DNA from: Caldilinea sp.
Lineage (GTDB): Bacteria > Chloroflexota > Anaerolineae > Caldilineales > Caldilineaceae
DNA length: 5,051 bases
Assembly: GCA_026389955.1 (NCBI GenBank)
Contig: JAPLGY010000331.1
Location: forward strand, 1-5,051
Direction of reading: 5' to 3'
Every line of letters begins with the position of its first letter. Position 1 is the stretch's first letter. The notes under the pieces were generated by a model. The model was given only the letters and a program-made list of their open reading frames with translations, did no database searches and had not been told where the DNA came from. Of this stretch, positions 1-5,051 are shown piece by piece. Position numbers and translations under genes: made by a program.

Positions 1-2057
1 TCTCCACCATTCTGGCCGAGACCTACGGGATCATTGTCTATCAGGAACAGATCATTCAACTGCTCAGCGCTCTGGCGGGCTATACCCCTGGGGAAGCTGA
101 TCTGGTGCGGCGTGCCATCGGCAAAAAGAAGGCGTCGGAGATCGAAAAACACAAGAAGATTTTCGTGGCTGGCTGCGAAAAAAATGGGATCGACCCGGCG
201 GTCGCCGAAGCCATCTACGGCGACATTGAGTTTTTTGCCCGCTACGGATTCAACAAGTCGCACGCTGCCGACTATGCGGTCATCACAGTGCAGACGGCCT
301 ACCTCAAGGCGCACTACCCGGTCGACTATATGGCTGCGCAGCTGCTGGTCGAGCGGGACAAGACGGAAAAGGTCGTCAACTTCGTCTCAGAATGCCGGCG
401 GATGGGCATCGATGTGCTGCCCCCCGACGTCAACCATTCAGGGCTGGACTTTGAGATCCAGATCCGGCCAGCTGACACGCCCCAGAAAGCCCAGCGTGAC
501 CCCAGCCTGGGCTACCCGTTTCCGGTGCCAGAGGGCAGCGCGATCCGTTTTGGGATGGCTGCTATCAAGAATGTCGGCGAAGGCCCTGTCCAGACCCTTC
601 TGGCTGCGCGCCAGGCGGGGGGGGGCTTCAAGAGCCTGGAAGATTTCTGCGATCGCGTCGACCTGCGTCAGGTCAACAAACGCGCGCTCGAATGTCTGAT
701 CAAAGCAGGTGCCTTCGACCGCTTCGGTCGGCGCAGCCAGCTGCTTGCCGTCATCGACCTGCTGGTCGGCGCTTCCGCCTCCGTCCACGAGGCCCGCGAA
801 AGCGGCCAGCTCTCGATTTTCGACCTGTTCGGCGGGACCCAGGAAGCGCATGTCTCGCCGATCCGCCTGCCCGACCTCGAAGAGGTGAAAGGTCGCGAGA
901 AGTTGCAGTGGGAAAAAGAGCTGCTCGGTGTCTACTCGATCAGCCACCCGCTCCAGCAGATCCACGTCGATTTCAAACGGATCACCAGCTGTTCCTGTGC
1001 CGAACTCGACGAACAGTATGACGGCAAAGGGGTGGCCCTGGCCGGCATGATCACCAACGTGCGTGCCATCAACACCAAAAAAGGGGATCAGATGGCTTTT
1101 GTACAGCTCGAGGATCTGCAGGGGAGCTGTGAGGTTGTTTTTTTCCCGAAAACGTACGCCGAGTACAAGGAGAAGCTGACTGTCGATGCGGTGGTGATTG
1201 TCAAGGGAAAAGCCCAGACCCGTGAAAACCAGACGACCTTGCTGGCTGATCTCGTGCAGACCTACGTGGAAAGCTATGTGGGGATTGACGTGGGCGAACG
1301 GCCCCCGCAGGAGGCGCTGCCGCTCGCCGAAATTCGTGCCGTTGACACCGCCGTCGTTCGCCCCTCCAGCGACCGTGCAATACCGGACAGCTTGGAGGAG
1401 GCCAGCAGCGGGTGGTACGACAGCGAGGCCAACCCCTTTCTCAGCGAGATGCCGGAGTGGATGCAGGAGGCTCCCCCCCTGGTTGCGTTGCCGCAGACAC
1501 AGGCTGCTGCGGAGCCGGTTGCCAGCGCGGCAGCGTCTCGCCAGGAGGCAGTGTCTCGCCAGGAGGCAGCGTCTCGCCAGGAGGCAGCGTCTCGCCAGGA
1601 GGCAGCGTCTCGCCAGGAGGCAGTGTCTCGCCAGGAGGCAGTGTCTCGCCAGGAGGCAGTGTCTCGCCAGGAGGCAGTGTCTCGCCAGGAGGCAGCGGCC
1701 ATGCCGGATGCTCCGGGGGCCCCAGAGGTGGCTCACGGCGCTGCGGCCGTCGAACGGCCCCTCTCTCCTGCTCCATTGCGTGGGCCCTTTTTTACAGAGC
1801 CGCGGCGTGCAGAGCGTCGCCTGTTGATCACCTTCCGGCGCACGGGCAATCTGGAACGTGACAAATATCGGCTCAAAGAGCTTTACGAGGTCGTGCGCGA
1901 GCCCAAAGGCCGCGACGCCTTTGCGATCCGCCTGCTGGACACCAGCCGGAGTGTGGAGCTGACCTTTCCCAATGATGGCTGCACGATCAACGAGCGGCTG
2001 ACTCTGGAATTGCAGAAGCACTTTCGTGTCGACTACGAGGTCGAAGAGACTGGGTGA
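1..2057 (+). CDS. dnaE: DNA polymerase III subunit alpha, C-terminal part (5' end outside window)
   Basis: This is the catalytic subunit of the replicative DNA polymerase. The reading frame is open from base 3 to TGA at 2055-2057, giving 684 residues; the PHP and palm domains lie upstream of the window. Seen, numbered from base 3: the end of the fingers region with [11 protein letters not shown] (residues 6-16), RRAIGKKK (36-43) and [11 protein letters not shown] (82-92), all typical of DnaE; a helix-hairpin-helix region starting at [14 protein letters not shown] (181); a clamp-binding-like QLSIF (269-273); an OB fold (about 344-420, with [18 protein letters not shown]); an Ala/Pro/acidic linker of about 185 residues; and a C-terminal domain (about 606-684) beginning [24 protein letters not shown], as in other long bacterial DnaE1 proteins. 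Odd points are a ninefold six-residue repeat in the linker (511-564) and a G9 run at 617-625. The reading frame matches the family on both sides of that run, so no frameshift is apparent. It is convergent with mtaB, with 2 bp between stops. Confidence 0.97.
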   Translation, partial: STILAETYGIIVYQEQIIQLLSALAGYTPGEADLVRRAIGKKKASEIEKHKKIFVAGCEKNGIDPAVAEAIYGDIEFFARYGFNKSHAADYAVITVQTAYLKAHYPVDYMAAQLLVERDKTEKVVNFVSECRRMGIDVLPPDVNHSGLDFEIQIRPADTPQKAQRDPSLGYPFPVPEGSAIRFGMAAIKNVGEGPVQTLLAARQAGGGFKSLEDFCDRVDLRQVNKRALECLIKAGAFDRFGRRSQLLAVIDLLVGASASVHEARESGQLSIFDLFGGTQEAHVSPIRLPDLEEVKGREKLQWEKELLGVYSISHPLQQIHVDFKRITSCSCAELDEQYDGKGVALAGMITNVRAINTKKGDQMAFVQLEDLQGSCEVVFFPKTYAEYKEKLTVDAVVIVKGKAQTRENQTTLLADLVQTYVESYVGIDVGERPPQEALPLAEIRAVDTAVVRPSSDRAIPDSLEEASSGWYDSEANPFLSEMPEWMQEAPPLVALPQTQAAAEPVASAAASRQEAVSRQEAASRQEAASRQEAASRQEAVSRQEAVSRQEAVSRQEAVSRQEAAAMPDAPGAPEVAHGAAAVERPLSPAPLRGPFFTEPRRAERRLLITFRRTGNLERDKYRLKELYEVVREPKGRDAFAIRLLDTSRSVELTFPNDGCTINERLTLELQKHFRVDYEVEETG
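807..821 (+). other. Internal beta-clamp-binding motif in DnaE (QLSIF)
   Basis: The codons at 807-821 encode QLSIF, inside [11 protein letters not shown]. This fits the bacterial sliding-clamp-binding pentamer consensus QL(S/D)LF, with Ile for Leu at position four. It lies after the helix-hairpin-helix region and before the OB fold, where the internal clamp motif of DnaE is known in E. coli (QADMF). The role in tethering the polymerase to DnaN is inferred from this position and match. Confidence 0.75.
1533..1694 (+). repeat. 18-bp coding minisatellite, nine tandem copies
   Basis: Nine contiguous units of GYGTCTCGCCAGGAGGCA have no spacers and no other mismatches. The only variable base is the second of each unit, C or T. 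In the dnaE frame each unit reads (A/V)SRQEA, and the first residues run A,V,A,A,A,V,V,V,V. The period is a multiple of three, so copy changes keep the reading frame; it also keeps other frames open on both strands, which produces spurious ORFs. The array sits in the linker between the OB fold and the C-terminal domain of DnaE. Near-perfect identity, with blocks of like variants side by side, suggests recent expansion by slippage or unequal recombination (inference). The peptide is rich in helix-forming residues, and each Glu falls four residues before the next Arg, so a stiff helix is possible. Confidence 0.97.
1687..1703 (+). promoter_or_regulatory. Candidate internal ribosome-binding site and start codon within dnaE
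   Basis: AGGAGG at 1687-1692, in the last repeat unit, is a perfect complement of the usual 16S rRNA 3' end. It stands 8 nt before an ATG at 1701-1703 that is in the dnaE frame. Spacing and sequence are near ideal for initiation. Use of the site would give a 118-residue protein ending at the dnaE stop, made of about 40 linker residues and the whole C-terminal domain. Whether it is used is unknown. A coincidence is possible, because AGGAGG is intrinsic to the repeat. Confidence 0.4.
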
Positions 2058-2059
2058 GC

Positions 2060-3409
2060 TTAGCCGGCCAGCTTCCCGTGCACGATCTCCCCTGCACAGG
2101 ACTCCAGGTCGACCGGGGCCAGCACATTGTGGAGTGTGTGCTCGCCGGGTGCCACCACGGCCACCCGCAGGTAGTTGTCGGTCAATCCGAACCAGAGGGT
2201 CCCAGGCTGGTCGGCCAGCGGGCGCCCGCTCCCCTCAAACAGCACCAGGCGTGTCGTTCCCACGAAACGGGCCCGTTCGGCGTGTCCGCTTTCTTCGACG
2301 ACCTGCCGCAGCCGCTGCATCCGTGCCCGTTTGACTGCGGGCGGCAGCTGGCCGGCAAAACTGGCCGCAGCGGTTCCCTGGCGGGCGCTGAAGGGGAAGA
2401 GATGGGCGTGCAGAAAGCGCATCTCGGCGACAAACGCCAGCCCAGCCTCGAAATCGGCCTCGCTCTCTCCTGGAAAGCCAGCGATCAGATCGGTGGTCAA
2501 GAGCAGCGAGGGGATTGCTGCGCGTGCAGCGGCGACGAGCTGGCGGAAGGAGTCGGTCGTGCAGCGGCGCGCCATCTGGCGCAGCTGCCGATCGGTGCCT
2601 GCCTGCAGCGGCAGATGCAAGTGGGGACAGAGCCGTCCCGGCCACTGCATCCAGAGGTCGAAAAACCCATCGGCCAGTTCCCAGGGTTCCAGGCTGCTCA
2701 GCCGCAGGCGAGGGATCGTCGTGTGGCTGAGCAAAGCAGAGACCAGCTGGCGGAGATCGCTGCGGGCAGGGCCGACCAGGTCGCGCCCGTAGCTGCCAAG
2801 ATGGACGCCGGTCAGCACGGCTTCTTGTACGCCGAGATCGGCTGCGGCCTGCACCTCGGCCACGAGGCTGGCCAGCGGCAGGCTGCGGCTTTCCCCGCGC
2901 AGGGTTGTGACAATGCAAAAGGTGCAGCGGTTGTCACAGCCATCTTGGACTTTGACAAAGACGCGAGTGCGCTGCGGGGCCTCTCCGTCTCGCTGGGGGG
3001 GCTCCGCAGCGCTGGACAGAGGGATGCCTTCCGGCTCCATCTGGAGCAGCTGTTCGAAGTCATCCAGCTCGGCGCTCCACGGCTCGAGCAAGACGGCCAG
3101 CAGTTCTTTGCGTGGATTGGGGACGACCAACGCCACGCCTGGCTGCTGGGCGGCTTGTTCTGGGCGTAGGGTCGCCCAACAGCCGGTCGCTGCGATGCGC
3201 GCGGTTGGATTGCTCCGCTGCAGGCTGGCCAGCCGTTTGCGAGAATCGCGCTCGGCGCCTGCGGTCACAGCACAGGAATTGAAGACGACCACCTGTGCCT
3301 CTTCTGCGCTGGCCGCGATCTGGTGGCCTGCGTTGCGCAGCTGGCCCGCCAGCGTCTCCATTTCGCTGTAGTTGAGGCGGCAGCCGATCTGGTCAAGATA
3401 AACGCGCAT
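2060..3409 (-). CDS. mtaB: tRNA (t6A37) methylthiotransferase MtaB, radical SAM
   Basis: A 449-residue protein of the MiaB/RimO/MtaB methylthiotransferase family, full length for the group. These enzymes add a methylthio group to C2 of N6-threonylcarbamoyladenosine at position 37 of ANN-decoding tRNAs, in the cytoplasm, using two 4Fe-4S clusters. Seen: an N-terminal UPF0004 domain with cluster ligands C10 (GCRLN), C46 (NSCAVT) and C77 (TGCWAT); the radical-SAM motif CDNRCTFC (C158, C162, C165); then [46 protein letters not shown] and [11 protein letters not shown]; and a C-terminal TRAM-like segment for tRNA binding. MtaB rather than MiaB or RimO is chosen from the short N-terminus and the overall motif pattern. 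The ATG at 3409 is supported by [10 protein letters not shown] beginning exactly at the first beta strand; its Shine-Dalgarno is weak (AAAGGG, 11 nt away). It lies 36 bp after the upstream molybdo-enzyme gene and is probably cotranscribed with it. Confidence 0.93.
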   Translation of the reverse strand: MRVYLDQIGCRLNYSEMETLAGQLRNAGHQIAASAEEAQVVVFNSCAVTAGAERDSRKRLASLQRSNPTARIAATGCWATLRPEQAAQQPGVALVVPNPRKELLAVLLEPWSAELDDFEQLLQMEPEGIPLSSAAEPPQRDGEAPQRTRVFVKVQDGCDNRCTFCIVTTLRGESRSLPLASLVAEVQAAADLGVQEAVLTGVHLGSYGRDLVGPARSDLRQLVSALLSHTTIPRLRLSSLEPWELADGFFDLWMQWPGRLCPHLHLPLQAGTDRQLRQMARRCTTDSFRQLVAAARAAIPSLLLTTDLIAGFPGESEADFEAGLAFVAEMRFLHAHLFPFSARQGTAAASFAGQLPPAVKRARMQRLRQVVEESGHAERARFVGTTRLVLFEGSGRPLADQPGTLWFGLTDNYLRVAVVAPGEHTLHNVLAPVDLESCAGEIVHGKLAG

Positions 3410-3445
3410 CAGCCTGGCTGCCCTTTGTCCCGTTTGGGCAGAGGA

Positions 3446-4078
3446 TTACCAGCCAAACCGTTCTTCCTTCCAAGGGTCTCCCTCCATGTGGTAGCCGGAG
3501 CGTTCCCAAAAACCGGGCAGATCGCTGGCCATGAATTCGAAGCCACGCACCCATTTTGCACTCTTCCAGAAGTATTTTTTGGGCACCAGGAGACGCAGCG
3601 GGTAGCCGTGATCTGGTTCCAGTGGCCGCCCTTCGTACTCGAACGCCAGCATCGTGTCGTCGTCGTCGAGCACCTCCAGGGCCACATTGGTGGTGTAGCC
3701 AGATTCGCAGTGCACCATCACGTGGGTGGCTGCGGGGTTGACCCGGATCTGGCGGAGAAATTCGCGCCAGGGGATCCCGGTCCAGGTCGTGTCCAGCTTG
3801 CTCCAGCGGGTCACGCAGTGGATGTCGACCTTTTCCGTGTTGCGCGGCAGCGCCATCAGTTCGTCCCAGGAATAGACCCGCTCCTGTTCGACCAGCCCAA
3901 AGACACGCAGCGTCCACTGGGCAAGGTTGGCGTAGCGAGGGGTGACACCGTAGTGCAGCACTGGAAAGCGTTCGGTCAGAACCTGGCCGGGCGGGAGCCG
4001 TTCCAACGTCGGTTTGGCGGGCACATTTTTGACCCGTTTGAGGCGTTCCACGCGCTTGACAGGGTCTTCGTTTTGCAT
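3446..4078 (-). CDS. Sulfite-oxidase-like molybdopterin-dependent oxidoreductase
   Basis: A 210-residue protein of the sulfite oxidase/YedY molybdopterin-binding fold (COG2041 type). Seen: [19 protein letters not shown] (about 43-61) leading into the core; [20 protein letters not shown] (85-104), in which C88 is the expected molybdenum ligand; [15 protein letters not shown] (121-135); and [20 protein letters not shown] (149-168) followed by WVRGFEF, all characteristic of the family. There is no twin-arginine or Sec signal and no membrane segment, so it is probably a soluble cytoplasmic protein, unlike periplasmic MsrP. The C-terminal dimerisation domain of eukaryotic sulfite oxidases is absent, as in other short bacterial and archaeal members. 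The physiological substrate and electron partner cannot be told from sequence. The ATG at 4078 has a strong Shine-Dalgarno. The gene lies upstream of mtaB on the same strand. Confidence 0.9.
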   Translation of the reverse strand: MQNEDPVKRVERLKRVKNVPAKPTLERLPPGQVLTERFPVLHYGVTPRYANLAQWTLRVFGLVEQERVYSWDELMALPRNTEKVDIHCVTRWSKLDTTWTGIPWREFLRQIRVNPAATHVMVHCESGYTTNVALEVLDDDDTMLAFEYEGRPLEPDHGYPLRLLVPKKYFWKSAKWVRGFEFMASDLPGFWERSGYHMEGDPWKEERFGW

Positions 4079-4083
4079 GAGCG

Positions 4084-4090
4084 CTCCTTT
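4084..4090 (-). promoter_or_regulatory. Shine-Dalgarno of the molybdo-oxidoreductase gene
   Basis: On the minus strand AAAGGAG ends 5 nt before the ATG at 4078-4076 and fixes that start. It is preceded by a run of adenines (eight in all, 4088-4095), an A-rich translation enhancer-like context. Confidence 0.75.
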
Positions 4091-4132
4091 TTTTTGCTCG
4101 ATTCACTGTGAAAATGGCTTTCAGCGTCACTG

Positions 4133-4164
4133 CAGAGCTTGGTTGCCCGGCCAGCATAGCTCTG
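4133..4164. repeat. 7-bp perfect inverted repeat in the intergenic region
   Basis: CAGAGCT (4133-4139) and AGCTCTG (4158-4164) are perfect inverted copies separated by 18 bp. Inside the loop, TGG (4140-4142) and CCA (4151-4153) can extend the pairing with a small bulge. It lies in the 147-bp gap between the JAMM peptidase stop and the molybdo-enzyme start, 54 bp before the latter. It could be a leader hairpin, a weak factor-dependent end for the peptidase transcript, or an operator. No T-run follows on either strand, so it is not a standard intrinsic terminator. I see no convincing -35/-10 pair in this gap. Confidence 0.4.
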
Positions 4165-4225
4165 TGTGGCTCGATCTGTCTGTAATCCAGGATGCATCGG
4201 CCGTTCTGGCGGCTGCGGTGCCCCA

Positions 4226-4840
4226 TCAGCCCTGCAGGATGACCGGGTGCTCGACGATCGACACGACACGGCTGTCGAGCAGGTCCCCTGCCGTGTCCAC
4301 AAAGTAGCCAAGATAGAAAGGGGCCGGCACCCTTTCTGCCAGCGGCGCCAACAGAGGGGGCGGCGAGCCGGAGGCCGGTTGAAAGTAGGCATAAAGACCT
4401 GGGCGTACTTCTTGAAACGGCAGCGCATGCCGCAGAGAAGCCAGATCCAGCTCGACCCAGTGGGGAGTCATCCGAAAGGCCCGCAGGACAGGCGCTGCAT
4501 CTACCTCCAAAGAGCAGATCAGATAGAAGCAGTCGGGGTAGTGGGCGTTCCAGCCATCGGTGGCGGACGGATAGGCGACCGAAACCGGATGCGAATGGTA
4601 GATGGCCAGCATTTCGTCGCCGTTCTCTTCAAATTCGAACTGTCGCAGCAGGGTCTGCGGGTCCACCTCATAATTTTCAATTCGCTCGACGGCGATGTTG
4701 CGTCCGCGCACGGCTTCTTGTGCGACCCCTGCACGCCCGCGCACAATCCCGCAGACCTCCTCGGGTTTCCCGGCGCGCGCGTGGGCCACGATCGCCTCTA
4801 CAACCTGTGCGGGCAGCTGGACAGGTTCCGGTGTACTCAT
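4226..4840 (-). CDS. JAMM/MPN+ zinc metallopeptidase (M67, Mec-like) with C-terminal extension
   Basis: A 204-residue protein with the complete JAMM signature: E28 in KPEEVCGIV, then [14 protein letters not shown] (82-95), which fits H-S-H-x7-S-x2-D with H82, H84 and D95 as zinc ligands, E28 as general base and S92. Bacterial relatives such as Mycobacterium Mec cut peptides or cysteine from the C-terminus of ubiquitin-like sulfur carriers; that role is inferred here, since no beta-grasp carrier or E1-like gene is visible. The core ends near VLRAFRM (118-124). About 80 further residues follow, ending [19 protein letters not shown] plus a short tail, and I do not recognise them as a domain. The ATG at 4840 is preferred over one 48 bp upstream (4888) because GGAAAGGA lies 10 nt before it, because the protein then starts just before the first helix ([13 protein letters not shown]), and because 4888 falls in the divergent gene's control region. 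Confidence 0.9.
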   Translation of the reverse strand: MSTPEPVQLPAQVVEAIVAHARAGKPEEVCGIVRGRAGVAQEAVRGRNIAVERIENYEVDPQTLLRQFEFEENGDEMLAIYHSHPVSVAYPSATDGWNAHYPDCFYLICSLEVDAAPVLRAFRMTPHWVELDLASLRHALPFQEVRPGLYAYFQPASGSPPPLLAPLAERVPAPFYLGYFVDTAGDLLDSRVVSIVEHPVILQG

Positions 4841-4850
4841 TTGCAGCCAT

Positions 4851-4858
4851 TCCTTTCC
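4851..4858 (-). promoter_or_regulatory. Shine-Dalgarno of the JAMM peptidase gene
   Basis: GGAAAGGA on the minus strand ends 10 nt before the ATG at 4840-4838. The spacing is slightly long but acceptable. The alternative upstream ATG at 4888 has no comparable site, so this motif decides the start. Confidence 0.55.
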
Positions 4859-4859
4859 A

Positions 4860-4888
4860 TTGGCGATTTCTTCACAAGGAGCTATCAT
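4860..4888 (+). promoter_or_regulatory. Candidate sigma70-type promoter for the rightward gene
   Basis: TTGGCG (4860-4865, 4 of 6 to consensus) and TATCAT (4883-4888, 5 of 6) are separated by exactly 17 bp. Transcription would be expected to start near 4895, within about 2 nt of the ATG at 4897, implying a leaderless or nearly leaderless message. The AAGGAG at 4876-4881 would then lie upstream of the transcript. Prediction by eye only. Confidence 0.4.
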
Positions 4889-4910
4889 ACAAGGGTATGC
4901 TCAGTCGCAA
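4884..4910 (-). promoter_or_regulatory. Candidate promoter for the JAMM peptidase gene, overlapping the divergent one
   Basis: On the minus strand TATGAT (4889-4884, 5 of 6 to the -10 consensus) is preceded by TTGCGA (4910-4905, 4 of 6 to the -35) with a shortish 15-bp spacer. The start would fall near 4877, giving a leader of about 36 nt that includes the Shine-Dalgarno at 4858-4851. The -10 overlaps the oppositely directed TATCAT by five bases. Confidence 0.25.
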
Positions 4911-5051
4911 CAAAGTCCTTGAAGCGCTGGAAAACAAGCGTGACCGCTTTGAAGAATACCAGGCCAGCCAACGCGACGAATCGGAGCTGCGCCAGCAGCG
5001 GCTCGCCCATTTTGTGTCGATGAGCGCCGCTGAGGTTGCCGAACGTCTGGT
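4897..5051 (+). CDS. Unrecognised protein, N-terminal part (runs off window)
   Basis: An open frame begins at ATG 4897 and continues without a stop to the window edge, giving 51 full codons. It starts [20 protein letters not shown] and continues as a strongly charged, probably helical segment rich in Glu, Arg, Gln and Leu, with no signal peptide and no recognisable motif; from about residue 42 it reads [12 protein letters not shown] cannot assign a family. Support for a real gene is the divergent arrangement from the peptidase, the candidate promoter just upstream and the lack of a competing gene on the other strand. The start is uncertain: AAGGAG at 4876-4881 is 15 nt from the ATG, too far for good initiation, and AAGGG at 4891-4895 is too close. 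A leaderless start would resolve this. Confidence 0.6.
   Translation, partial: MLSRNKVLEALENKRDRFEEYQASQRDESELRQQRLAHFVSMSAAEVAERL

Noticed and set aside
1533..1694. Possible CRISPR-like array
   Set aside because: The 18-bp units are directly adjacent with no spacers, keep the dnaE frame and encode a peptide repeat. This is a coding minisatellite.
438..2021. A 527-codon open frame on the minus strand opposite dnaE
   Set aside because: It lies entirely antisense to an unmistakable DnaE, has no recognisable domains, and is held open partly by the 18-bp repeat, which yields LLARHC-type low-complexity peptide.
2054..3169. A 371-codon open frame on the plus strand opposite mtaB
   Set aside because: It is the antisense shadow of a well-supported mtaB, common in G+C-rich DNA, and its translation shows no family resemblance.
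3323..4111. A 262-codon plus-strand frame opposite the molybdo-oxidoreductase
   Set aside because: Antisense shadow; the minus-strand product has clear family motifs and a strong Shine-Dalgarno.
4133..4164. Intrinsic terminator after the JAMM gene
   Set aside because: The hairpin has an 18-nt loop and is not followed by a T-run on the minus strand.
4841..4888. A longer N-terminus for the JAMM peptidase from ATG 4888
   Set aside because: It adds 16 residues with no fold support, lacks a Shine-Dalgarno, and overlaps the candidate divergent promoters; the ATG at 4840 has GGAAAGGA upstream.
4166..5023. A 285-codon plus-strand frame across the JAMM gene and the divergent gene
   Set aside because: It is antisense to a complete JAMM signature and crosses the divergent control region; there is no motif support.

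Overview
The window is about 60% G+C and densely coding. It looks like chromosomal housekeeping sequence from a bacterium. The style of the DnaE C-terminal region, the M67-type JAMM peptidase and the cytoplasmic sulfite-oxidase-like protein suggest a member of the Chloroflexota (Anaerolineae/Caldilineae-like). That placement is inferred from family resemblance only. I see no phage, insertion sequence, CRISPR array, tRNA or rRNA.

Layout. Positions 1-2057 (+) hold the C-terminal 684 residues of the DNA polymerase III alpha subunit (dnaE), whose start lies upstream of the window. Facing it, with only 2 bp between the stop codons, is mtaB (3409-2060, -), the radical-SAM methylthiotransferase for t6A37 in tRNA. 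Upstream of mtaB on the same strand, 36 bp away, is a molybdopterin-dependent sulfite-oxidase-like protein (4078-3446). A further 147 bp upstream is a JAMM/MPN+ metallopeptidase (4840-4226). The minus-strand genes are thus ordered peptidase, molybdo-enzyme, mtaB and may be partly cotranscribed. At the right edge a divergent gene begins at 4897 (+) and runs off the window. The two divergent starts share a 56-bp region with overlapping candidate -10 elements.

The most unusual part is inside dnaE. The linker between the OB fold and the C-terminal domain contains nine back-to-back copies of an 18-bp unit (1533-1694), differing only by C or T at one position and encoding (A/V)SRQEA. Every unit contains AGGAGG, a perfect anti-16S complement. 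The last copy lies 8 nt before an in-frame ATG at 1701. The array therefore ends in a well-formed internal ribosome-binding site that could yield a free 118-residue DnaE C-terminal domain. This is a hypothesis from sequence, not a demonstrated product. Apart from it the window reads as ordinary core genes, and I found no complete novel multi-gene system.
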